This document shows, piece by piece, positions 1 through 5,414 of a stretch of 16,203 bases of DNA. Position 1 is the stretch's first letter. The number at the start of each line of letters is the position of its first letter. The stretch comes from Flavobacteriales bacterium UBA7690 (GTDB taxonomy: Bacteria; Bacteroidota; Bacteroidia; Flavobacteriales_F; PHOS-HE28): the NCBI GenBank assembly GCA_002482775.1, contig DLGQ01000009.1, forward strand, positions 34,283 through 50,485. Direction: 5' to 3'. The notes beneath the pieces were generated by a model. It had not been told where the DNA came from, did no database searches, and worked only from the letters and a program-made list of their open reading frames with translations. A program made the position numbers and the translations under genes.

Positions 1-129
1 GGCCAGCGCACTATCCACATCCACACGGCTCTCCGCATGGAAGGAATCCGGTGTGGCGTTGAGGATGCCCATCACCGCCGGGAACGCGGGGGAGAAGAGC
101 CGGTCTTTGATCCGCCAAGTGGTCTGCAT
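1..129 (-). CDS. folP: Dihydropteroate synthase, 5' end only (partial)
   Basis: Read on the minus strand from an ATG at 129, this gives 43 codons that run off the window edge without a stop. Residues 20-30 read MGILNATPDSF, the N-terminal signature of dihydropteroate synthase (family pattern MGILNxTPDSF, first pterin-binding strand and loop). The enzyme joins 6-hydroxymethyl-7,8-dihydropterin pyrophosphate to p-aminobenzoate, giving 7,8-dihydropteroate in cytosolic folate synthesis, and is the sulfonamide target. Only about one sixth of the usual 270-290 residues is present, so the catalytic centre cannot be checked. The next gene is divergent, starting 105 bases away. A CACCTTCG box five bases before the ATG resembles the promoter boxes of other genes here. 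The family call rests on one short but highly specific motif. Confidence 0.9.
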   Translation of the reverse strand, partial: MQTTWRIKDRLFSPAFPAVMGILNATPDSFHAESRVDVDSALA

Positions 130-234
130 CGGTGCGAAGGTGCGGAGAAGGATCGCGAGAACGGTTGCTCTTGCCCTTGCTACTGTCACCTGCACCTGCA
201 TCCGGACCGGAGCAAGCGATACCTTCGCCCGCCG
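130..234. promoter_or_regulatory. Divergent promoter region between folP and the DUF1599 gene
   Basis: The 105 bases between two divergent start codons carry a Bacteroidota-like -7 box in each direction. On the minus strand CACCTTCG (135-142) lies 5 bases before the folP ATG. On the plus strand TACCTTCG (220-227) lies 7 bases before the DUF1599 ATG. The known Bacteroidota element is TAnnTTTG, so these match it with one or two substitutions. I found no well-spaced TTG (-33) partner for the plus-strand box. Short direct repeats (GGTGCG twice at 131-144, CACCTG twice at 188-199) are present, with no known operator. That both are promoters is inference. Confidence 0.5.
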
Positions 235-777
235 ATGGAACGCACCCTTTCCCAGTACGACGCCGTAGTCACCGAATGCCTCGGCCTCTTCGCCAAGAAG
301 GCGCACGACTACGGCACGGCGTGGCGCATCCTCCGCGTACCCAGCCTCACGGATCAGATCTTCATCAAGGCGCAGCGCATCCGCACGTTGCAGGAAGTGG
401 GGGAGAGCAAGGTGGGTGAAGGCATCCGCCCGGAGTTGGTCGGCATCATCAACTACGCCGCCATGGCACTGGTGCAAATGGACCTGGGTGTGGTGGATAC
501 CCCCGACCTGGATGCCGACCGCGCCACGTACGAGGTACGCGCACGCATGCAGCAAGCGCGCGATCTGATGCAGCGCAAGAACCACGACTACGGCGAAGCG
601 TGGCGCAGCATGCGTGTGAGCTCCTTGGTGGACCTGATCCTGATGAAGCTACTGCGCATCAAACAGATCGAGGACAACAAAGGCAGCACCCTGGTCAGCG
701 AAGGCATTGATGCCGGTTTCCTGGATATCGTGAATTACGCCGTTTTCGCGATGATCCAGCTGGAAGAGGGGCAATGA
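235..777 (+). CDS. DUF1599 (Nmad1-like) protein with internal duplication
   Basis: A 180-residue cytosolic protein without signal peptide or membrane segment, recognised as the Bacteroidota DUF1599 family (also named nucleotide modification associated domain 1); its biochemical role is not established. It consists of two copies of one all-alpha unit, about residues 19-84 and 111-178. Each copy carries K-x-HDYG-x-AW (HDYG at 24-27 and 117-120), then R-V-x-SL-x-D, an EGI motif (62-64, 156-158) and I-[IV]-NYA (72-75, 166-169). The open frame extends upstream to 37, but that part overlaps folP and is low-quality sequence. The ATG at 235 follows a TACCTTCG box and begins the conserved domain, so it is preferred. 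A terminator follows directly. Genes of this family commonly lie near folP, DoxX and tpiA in Bacteroidota, as here. The family assignment is firm; function is unknown. Confidence 0.85.
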   Translation: MERTLSQYDAVVTECLGLFAKKAHDYGTAWRILRVPSLTDQIFIKAQRIRTLQEVGESKVGEGIRPELVGIINYAAMALVQMDLGVVDTPDLDADRATYEVRARMQQARDLMQRKNHDYGEAWRSMRVSSLVDLILMKLLRIKQIEDNKGSTLVSEGIDAGFLDIVNYAVFAMIQLEEGQ

Positions 778-783
778 CGGCGT

Positions 784-808
784 GGGCGCTTTCGCCCTTT
801 CTTCTTCC
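784..808 (+). terminator. Rho-independent terminator after the DUF1599 gene
   Basis: Six bases after the stop codon, GGGCG (784-788) and CGCCC (793-797) form a 5-bp all-GC stem around a CTTT loop, followed at once by a T-rich tract (TTTCTTCTT, 798-806). This is the shape of an intrinsic terminator, though the T run is interrupted by C. It would end the DUF1599 transcript and separate it from the genes from 1105 on. Confidence 0.65.
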
Positions 809-841
809 CGCTCTTTCTTCTTGTTCCTTGTTCCTTCTTCA

Positions 842-960
842 GACCCATTGTGGTCGACCCGGTTGTTCCATTGAACAACGGAGGCGCTAGGGCTGCGGTG
901 TGGTAGGTCGTCTTTCCAGAACAATAGGTCGACCCATTGGGTCGACGCTACGGGTGTGGT
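842..960. repeat. Degenerate direct and inverted repeat block (REP-like)
   Basis: GACCCATTG occurs at 842-850 and again at 931-939. GTCGACCC occurs at 853-860 and 928-935; the second copy is the left arm of a palindrome whose right arm is GGGTCGAC at 939-946, with an ATT centre (8-bp perfect arms). A second palindrome, GTTGTTC-CATT-GAACAAC, spans 862-879. After each unit comes a related tail (GCGCTAGGGCTGCGGTGTGGT near 884-903 and CGCTACGGGTGTGGT near 946-960). This looks like two diverged copies of one small intergenic element. Whether it is a dispersed REP family needs the rest of the genome. Confidence 0.6.
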
Positions 961-1019
961 CTAGTAGCTCGTCGGTGTGCCACATGGTCATCAACATCCC
1001 AATGGTGGATAACTACGTC

Positions 1020-1060
1020 CGGGATCGAGGCATCACCCCTTGATCCCGCTGCTTGGTGAT
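1020..1060 (+). promoter_or_regulatory. Strong hairpin with possible pseudoknot pairing
   Basis: Bases 1020-1030 pair with 1038-1048 over 11 positions (ten Watson-Crick, one G-T), leaving a 7-base loop CATCACC (1031-1037). Six loop bases (ATCACC, 1032-1037) are exactly complementary to GGTGAT at 1055-1060, so an RNA copy could form an H-type pseudoknot or an alternative pairing. There is no T tract, so it is not a standard terminator. It lies 57 bases before the next start codon and overlaps the candidate -33 element, so it could instead be a DNA operator. The pairing is visible; a role is inference. Confidence 0.4.
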
Positions 1061-1070
1061 CCTAGTTTCG
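1040..1070 (+). promoter_or_regulatory. Candidate promoter for the 1105 gene
   Basis: TTG at 1040-1042 and TAGTTTCG at 1063-1070 are separated by 20 bases, the expected layout for the Bacteroidota primary sigma factor (-33 TTG, -7 TAnnTTTG). The -7 box has one mismatch (C for T). This would start transcription near 1075 and give a leader of about 30 bases. The TTG lies inside the right arm of the hairpin at 1020-1048. Confidence 0.45.
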
Positions 1071-1104
1071 CCTCCCCGAAGAACGTCGGCTTACCACGAC
1101 GCCC

Positions 1105-1629
1105 ATGCGGAACCTGATCACAGCGATACTTGCTGCGGCCACCCTGTCCTCCACAGCGGCCGAACTTCGCCTCCACGGCGCGGTTACCGATCACGTAACG
1201 CGTGCGCCCCTGGGTGAAGTGCTGGTGCGCGTGTACAGGGATGGGGTGAAGGAGCGCAGCTTCACCACGGGGGCGACCGGGAAATACAATGTGGATCTGC
1301 AACGCGGCGGCGAGTATGTCATCCGCTTCAGCTTGCCGGGCCACATCACCAAATGTTACGCGGTCAACACCGAAGGCCCCGTGTGGGAAGGTGACCGCCG
1401 CGAGGTTTCAGTGGATGTGGAGATGACCCTCTTCGAACGCGTGCCCGACCTGGACCTTTCGTTCTTCGATATGCCCATGGGAATGGCCCGGTTCTGCCCT
1501 ACCACCGGCCTGTTGAAGTGGGACGGCGTGTACGAGGAGCGCATCCGCCCCGAGGTGGAACGCCTGATGGCCGAGGTGCGTCTACGGCGTGAAGCTGTTC
1601 AGCCCGTTGCGGCAGAAGTGGGCCAATAA
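1105..1629 (+). CDS. Small exported protein, carboxypeptidase-regulatory-like fold (copy A)
   Basis: 174 residues. Residues 1-19 form a Sec signal peptide with probable cleavage after TAA, and there is no lipobox cysteine. Residues 21-108 resemble a carboxypeptidase regulatory (transthyretin-like) domain: an HGAVTD strand (24-29), a PLGEVLVRVY strand (35-44), then T-G-A-T-GKY (55-61) and a PGH turn (78-80). The C-terminal part has a distinctive tail, DMPMGMARF (122-130), followed by WD-x-x-Y-x-ER (139-146) and a charged helix. The same tail recurs in the protein at 3114-3620, so the two are diverged paralogs flanking the DoxX gene. No enzyme motif is seen. Such domains usually serve as beta-sandwich modules in envelope proteins; the specific role is unknown. 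The ATG at 1105 is the only start that keeps the signal peptide intact. Confidence 0.75.
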   Translation: MRNLITAILAAATLSSTAAELRLHGAVTDHVTRAPLGEVLVRVYRDGVKERSFTTGATGKYNVDLQRGGEYVIRFSLPGHITKCYAVNTEGPVWEGDRREVSVDVEMTLFERVPDLDLSFFDMPMGMARFCPTTGLLKWDGVYEERIRPEVERLMAEVRLRREAVQPVAAEVGQ

Positions 1630-1698
1630 CAGCCGGCTATCCACGATCGCCACTTGCTAAAGGCTTGTTAACGAGGCGTCACCGCCGATCGTCCGACC

Positions 1699-1706
1699 TA
1701 TTTTCG
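1699..1706 (+). promoter_or_regulatory. Candidate -7 box before the DoxX gene
   Basis: TATTTTCG matches the Bacteroidota -7 element TAnnTTTG except for one base. It ends 6 bases before an in-frame ATG at 1713 and 39 bases before the preferred ATG at 1746. No TTG sits at a proper -33 distance. Confidence 0.4.
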
Positions 1707-1745
1707 CCGCGCATGTTCCGCACCAGCGGCGTGCAGCCCATCACC

Positions 1746-3086
1746 ATGCGCATCCTCCTGCTCGTCTCCCGGCTCATCGTTGGTTCGCTCTTCATCGTCA
1801 GCGGCCTCATCAAAGCCAACGATCCGCTGGGCTTCTCCTACAAGTTGGAGGAGTACTTCGCCGAGAGCGCATTGAACATGACCTTCCTGATGCCGTTCTC
1901 CCTGCTGCTGGGCTCGCTCGCCTGCATCGCGGAGATCGTCCTCGGCTTCGCTGTCCTCTTCGGCGGGCGCATGAAGCTGGCCACCTGGGCGTTGCTGATC
2001 CTCACCCTGTTCTTCGGCTGGCTCACCGCGTACACCGCTACCTGCGACCCCAACGATGTGTACACCGTGATGGTGAACGGCCAGGCCACGGAACGCGGCG
2101 TTACCTGCGTTACCGATTGCGGCTGTTTCGGCGATGCCATGAAAGGATCCATCGGCCGAAGTCTCACGCCGTGGGAGAGCTTCAGCAAGGACATGATCCT
2201 GCTCGTGTTCATCATCCCGCTCTTCATCTTCCGCAACCGCATCAACCTGAACACCACCGCGGAGGATAGGATCCTCCTGCCCATCGGCCTGCTGATGGTG
2301 GCCGTGTGGAGCTACATCTTCACGTGGTCCGGACCGGTGTGGTTCACCATCCTCGGCTTCGCGGGCTACCTCGCCATCAAGCGGTTCATGCAAGGCCCCA
2401 AAGCGGAATGGATCACCGCCGGGTGGATCACGCTGCTCTCCATCGTCTTCACCTGGTACAACTACGCGCACCTGCCCATGCGCGACTACCGTCCGTACGC
2501 CGTGGGCAAGAGCATCAGCGAGCAGATGGCCGCCGCCAAACCGCCGGTGAACAAGACCTTCGTGAGCTACCGCAACAAGACCACCGGCGAGGTGAAGGAG
2601 TACGACACCACGCAGCCCTACCCGTGGGATGATGAGAACTTCGAGAACGTGCCCAACAGCACGCGCGTGGAAGAGATCGTAGCCGGTATCCCTTCGCAGG
2701 TGCAGGATTTCCGCTTGATCGACGTTGAGAACTACGACCAGACACAAGCCATCCTCAGCGAACCCACACCGATCCTGCTGGTGATGATGTACGACGTGAA
2801 GAAGACCGACCGTTCGTGCCTCGCGGACATCAAAGCGTTGGCCGCCGAAGCGTACAAGGACAACTGGTATGTGTACGGTGTCACCGCCAACGATTTCGGA
2901 ACGGTGGAAGAGTTCCGCCACGAAGTACAACTGCCGTTCGAGATGTTGCAGTGCGACGAGAAGACCATCAAGACGGCCATCCGCAGCAACCCCGGCGTGA
3001 TCCTGCTGAAAGAAGGCACCGTGAAAGGCGCATGGCATTGCAACGATGTGCCCGCGTACTCGGATGTTTCATCGTTGGTGAAGTAG
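1746..3086 (+). CDS. DoxX-family membrane protein with C-terminal thioredoxin-like domain
   Basis: 446 residues from the ATG at 1746. The N-terminal part (1-170) is a DoxX/MauE-like four-helix membrane domain: helices near 4-22, 48-74, 80-98 and 148-163, an NDPLGFSYKLEEYF segment at 25-38, and a cysteine cluster C100 and CVTDCGCFGD (121-130) typical of this family in Bacteroidota. Further hydrophobic helices lie near 176-212 and 222-240. Residues about 318-446 look thioredoxin-like, with a PGVILL strand (416-421) giving a probable cis-proline, but the usual CxxC is absent and only C358 stands near the active-site position. The family resembles Bacteroides BT_3928. A role in membrane redox or thiol handling is plausible but unproven. 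The ATG at 1713 would add 11 residues and lies 6 bases after a promoter box. The 1746 start fits the family N-terminus better. Confidence 0.8.
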   Translation: MRILLLVSRLIVGSLFIVSGLIKANDPLGFSYKLEEYFAESALNMTFLMPFSLLLGSLACIAEIVLGFAVLFGGRMKLATWALLILTLFFGWLTAYTATCDPNDVYTVMVNGQATERGVTCVTDCGCFGDAMKGSIGRSLTPWESFSKDMILLVFIIPLFIFRNRINLNTTAEDRILLPIGLLMVAVWSYIFTWSGPVWFTILGFAGYLAIKRFMQGPKAEWITAGWITLLSIVFTWYNYAHLPMRDYRPYAVGKSISEQMAAAKPPVNKTFVSYRNKTTGEVKEYDTTQPYPWDDENFENVPNSTRVEEIVAGIPSQVQDFRLIDVENYDQTQAILSEPTPILLVMMYDVKKTDRSCLADIKALAAEAYKDNWYVYGVTANDFGTVEEFRHEVQLPFEMLQCDEKTIKTAIRSNPGVILLKEGTVKGAWHCNDVPAYSDVSSLVK

Positions 3087-3092
3087 CGTAGT

Positions 3093-3100
3093 TATATTCG
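3093..3100 (+). promoter_or_regulatory. Candidate -7 box before the 3114 gene
   Basis: TATATTCG matches TAnnTTTG with one mismatch and lies 13 bases before the ATG. A TTG at 3075-3077 is only 15 bases upstream, closer than the usual 19-21, so the -33 element is doubtful. Confidence 0.35.
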
Positions 3101-3113
3101 GCGGTCTTTTCCC

Positions 3114-3620
3114 ATGGAATTCCGCCGCACACTTGCCATTGCCCTTGCGCTTTGCTTGGTGCGCATGGCCTTCGCACAAGCGCCACCGTCCATCATGCTC
3201 TTCGGCATCGTGGACGACCAGAAGACCAACAACGCCATGCAGAACGTCTGTGTGCGTGTCTTCACCGATTCCATCGCTGGCGATTCCGTCTTCACCGATG
3301 CCGTGGGCAAGTACCAGCTCTTCGTGCCGCTGGGGCAGAAACACCGCTTGGCCTACACCGCGGAAGGCCATCACCGCAAAGTGGTGGAAGTGGATGCCAC
3401 GGCTGAGATGGACGCCGCCGCCCGCAACCAGGAGTGGAACATCCGTATCGACATCAGCCTGCTACCGGCCGAGGTACCGCTGCCCGATGAGTTGTTGGAC
3501 ACGCCCATCGGCATGGCCGCGTGGCAACCCGCCATGCGCGAGTTCCAATGGGACCAGCCCTACACCGAACGCTACAAGCAGCGCTACAAACAAGCGGTGA
3601 AGGAGGCGGGAAAGAAATAG
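3114..3620 (+). CDS. Small exported protein, carboxypeptidase-regulatory-like fold (copy B)
   Basis: 168 residues. Residues 1-21 form a signal peptide with probable cleavage after AFA (19-21). Residues 27-116 are beta-rich and resemble a carboxypeptidase regulatory-like domain: LFGIVDD (29-35), an N-V-C-V-R-V-F strand (44-50), FTDAVGKYQLFVPLG (60-74) and an EGH turn (84-86). The tail carries DTPIGMAAW (129-137) and WD-x-x-Y-x-ER (146-153), matching DMPMGMARF and WDGVYEER of the 1105-1629 protein. It starts 27 bases after the DoxX stop and is followed by tpiA, so it lies within a closely spaced same-strand run. The C-terminal helix is very basic (KQRYKQAVKEAGKK). Function is unknown; a periplasmic or envelope role is inferred from the signal peptide. 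Confidence 0.75.
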   Translation: MEFRRTLAIALALCLVRMAFAQAPPSIMLFGIVDDQKTNNAMQNVCVRVFTDSIAGDSVFTDAVGKYQLFVPLGQKHRLAYTAEGHHRKVVEVDATAEMDAAARNQEWNIRIDISLLPAEVPLPDELLDTPIGMAAWQPAMREFQWDQPYTERYKQRYKQAVKEAGKK

Positions 3621-3687
3621 CATTCCACCCGGGAACTACTGTTGATATCGCACGCTGCGGCCCACCGCGATCGCTCATCCGGACCTG

Positions 3688-3695
3688 CATCTTTG
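3688..3695 (+). promoter_or_regulatory. Candidate -7 box abutting the tpiA start
   Basis: CATCTTTG matches TAnnTTTG except its first base and ends 4 bases before the tpiA ATG. If it is used, transcription would begin at or within a base or two of the start codon. No TTG at -33 spacing was found. Confidence 0.4.
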
Positions 3696-3699
3696 TGCC

Positions 3700-4452
3700 A
3701 TGCGCAAGATCGTAGCAGGGAACTGGAAGATGCACAAGGACCGCGACGAGGCGAAGGCCTTGATCGCCGCATTGATGAACGTGGACATACCGGCCGGGGT
3801 GGAGGTGGTGGTGGCACCGCCCTTTCCCTTCCTCGCTGCCGCCGTGGAGCAGGTCGCAGGTTCGGCCATCATCGTAGCCGCACAGAACTGCCACCAGAAG
3901 AGCCAAGGAGCCTTCACCGGTGAAGTGAGCGCAGCCATGCTGAAGAGCATCGGCGTGCAAGCCTGCATCGTGGGCCACAGCGAACGCCGCCAGTATTTCG
4001 GCGAGACCGACGCTGCCGTGGGTGAGAAGATCGTGGCGCTGTTGGAGCACGGCATCACACCCATCTACTGCTGCGGCGAGTTGAAGGAGGAACGTGTGGG
4101 CGGCACCCATTTCGAGGTGGTGTCCACACAGATGAAGGCAGCACTTGCTGGTCTTTCCCCGGATCAATTGAAGCGCATCGTGGTGGCCTACGAACCCGTC
4201 TGGGCCATCGGCACGGGCCTCACCGCTTCCGCCGAACAGGCGCAGGAAATGCACGCGCACATCCGCACGTTGCTCGCTTCGCACGGTGAAGAGGTCGCCG
4301 CCGCAGTGCCCATCCTCTACGGCGGTTCCTGCAAACCCGACAACGCCGCCGAGCTCTTCGCCAACCCCGATGTCAACGGAGGCCTCATCGGTGGCGCCGC
4401 GTTGGATGCCAAGCAGTTCAGCGAACTCATCCGCATCGCCGGGGATCGTTGA
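3700..4452 (+). CDS. tpiA: Triosephosphate isomerase
   Basis: Interconverts dihydroxyacetone phosphate and glyceraldehyde 3-phosphate in glycolysis and gluconeogenesis, in the cytosol as a dimeric TIM barrel. All catalytic features are visible in 250 residues, the usual length: N8 and K10 in GNWKM (7-11), electrophile H93 in GHSERR (92-97), base E165 in AYEPVWAIGTG (163-173, start of the flexible lid), and the phosphate-binding YGGS (207-210) and GGAALD (231-236) segments. C211 follows GGS where valine is more common, probably a neutral change. The ATG at 3700 gives the standard M-R-K-I-V-A-G-N-W-K start and follows a CTTTG box by 4 bases. prmA follows after a 119-base gap, an order seen in many Bacteroidota. 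Identification is secure. Confidence 0.98.
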   Translation: MRKIVAGNWKMHKDRDEAKALIAALMNVDIPAGVEVVVAPPFPFLAAAVEQVAGSAIIVAAQNCHQKSQGAFTGEVSAAMLKSIGVQACIVGHSERRQYFGETDAAVGEKIVALLEHGITPIYCCGELKEERVGGTHFEVVSTQMKAALAGLSPDQLKRIVVAYEPVWAIGTGLTASAEQAQEMHAHIRTLLASHGEEVAAAVPILYGGSCKPDNAAELFANPDVNGGLIGGAALDAKQFSELIRIAGDR

Positions 4453-4519
4453 GTGTAGAAGGAGAAAGGTCGAAGTAGGAAGATGAAAGAAGCAAGTGTG
4501 GTCGCCCTACATTCCAGTC

Positions 4520-4567
4520 TGCTAGTCAGGATCATCAGCTAATCCGTCAATCCGCTAATCAACTGAT
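4520..4567. repeat. Short-period degenerate direct repeat before prmA
   Basis: GCTAGTCA (4521-4528), GCTAATCC (4538-4545), GTCAATCC (4546-4553) and GCTAATCA (4554-4561) form an imperfect 8-base array, with looser copies around it, ending five bases before the prmA start. The preceding bases (4457-4497) are unusually purine-rich. It could be slippage debris or a regulatory array; nothing in it is a recognised motif. Confidence 0.4.
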
Positions 4568-4571
4568 CGCC

Positions 4572-5414
4572 GTGCCCTACACCCGCGTCTCCTTCCTCAT
4601 CGCTCCGGTCGATCCGTGGCGCGACATCCTCATGATCGAACTGGGTGAGCTCGGCTACGACAGTTTCGAGGAGATCACCGGCGGCCTGGATGCTTACGTC
4701 CCGGACGAGCTTTTCAATGTGAACGCGCTGAACGGTCTGTTGACCTTGCGCGACCCGCATGTGGACGTTTCGTGGTCGGTTTCCAAGTTGGAAGACCGCA
4801 ACTGGAACGCGGAGTGGGAGAGCAGCTTCCAGCCGGTGGAAGTGGGGAAGGAGGTGCGCATCCGGGCGGATCACCACGCCCCGGCGGAAGGCTTCACGCA
4901 CGAACTGGTGATCACCCCGCGCATGGCCTTCGGCACAGGGCACCACGCCACCACGCGCATGGTGGTACGCGCCATGTTGGGCTTGGATCTTGCGGGAAGA
5001 AGCGTGTGCGACCTCGGTTGTGGTACCGCCGTGTTGGCCATACTCGCCGAACGGATGGGTGCGTCCGAGGTACGTGCCATCGATATCGACGAACAAGCCG
5101 TGATCAACGCCCGGGAGAACGTGGAACGCAATGGTTGTTCCATCACCACTGTGGAAAAGGGTGTCGCCACCGCTCTGGAAGGCCATACCTACGACTGTAT
5201 CTTGGCCAACATCGAACGCAACACCTTGATCGACGCCATGCCCTTGATGGTCGCAGCGCTCCGTCCGAACGGCGCGTTGTTCCTCAGTGGCTTCATCGTC
5301 GCCGATCGGCCGTTGCTCGCCGCCTGTGCCGAAGCCAACGGCCTGTCACTTGCCGAAGAACTGGAAGAAGGAGAGTGGTCACTATTGGGATGTCGCAAAC
5401 CCGCGCGCGGATGA
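4572..5414 (+). CDS. prmA: Ribosomal protein L11 methyltransferase
   Basis: Transfers methyl groups from S-adenosylmethionine to ribosomal protein L11 in the cytosol. The 280 residues divide into an N-terminal substrate-recognition domain (1 to about 55), a linker and a Rossmann methyltransferase domain. Family motifs are NWNAEWESSFQPV (77-89), AFGTGHHATT (119-128, typical of PrmA), SAM-binding VCDLGCGTAVLAI (145-157), DIDEQAV (171-177, acidic residue for ribose) and LANI (211-214). The start is GTG at 4572; the next in-frame ATG would remove part of the recognition domain. The stop TGA shares bases with the next gene's ATG (ATGA at 5411-5414), so the two are probably translationally coupled. 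No TAnnTTYG box of good quality lies just upstream, consistent with read-through from tpiA or an unrecognised promoter. Length is near the family norm. Confidence 0.96.
   Translation: MPYTRVSFLIAPVDPWRDILMIELGELGYDSFEEITGGLDAYVPDELFNVNALNGLLTLRDPHVDVSWSVSKLEDRNWNAEWESSFQPVEVGKEVRIRADHHAPAEGFTHELVITPRMAFGTGHHATTRMVVRAMLGLDLAGRSVCDLGCGTAVLAILAERMGASEVRAIDIDEQAVINARENVERNGCSITTVEKGVATALEGHTYDCILANIERNTLIDAMPLMVAALRPNGALFLSGFIVADRPLLAACAEANGLSLAEELEEGEWSLLGCRKPARG

Larger units (their letters stand above)
778..1104. other. Gene-free interval with terminator, pyrimidine tract, palindromes and hairpin
   Basis: No convincing coding sequence is seen on either strand in these 327 bases. In order it holds the terminator (784-808), a pyrimidine-rich tract to about 840 built of repeated CTTTCTTCTT and GTTCCTT pieces, a block of degenerate direct and inverted repeats (842-960), a stretch without recognisable structure (961-1019), a strong hairpin (1020-1048), and a candidate promoter (1040-1070) for the next gene. 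A 91-codon minus-strand open frame (649-924) overlaps the DUF1599 gene and the repeats and is judged a chance frame. Confidence 0.7.

Noticed and set aside
37..234. Upstream extension of the DUF1599 frame
   Set aside because: It overlaps the folP coding region on the other strand, precedes the TACCTTCG box and adds 66 residues outside the conserved domain.
1665..1745. TTG or upstream starts for the DoxX gene
   Set aside because: The added residues are Arg-rich and not family-like. The TTG at 1665 lies upstream of the TATTTTCG box. ATG 1713 is kept only as an alternative.
1698..3038. 446-codon minus-strand open frame opposite the DoxX gene
   Set aside because: The plus strand encodes a clear DoxX family protein; the reverse product is His/Asp/Glu/Gly-rich without recognisable features.
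3657..3668. GCGG-CCCA-CCGC mini-hairpin before tpiA
   Set aside because: A 4-bp stem without a T tract is too short to call a terminator or regulatory hairpin.
4772..5410. Upstream extension of the 1496-residue frame
   Set aside because: It lies entirely within prmA in another frame and would place the signal peptide in the middle of the protein; the ATGA overlap at 5411 is the natural start.
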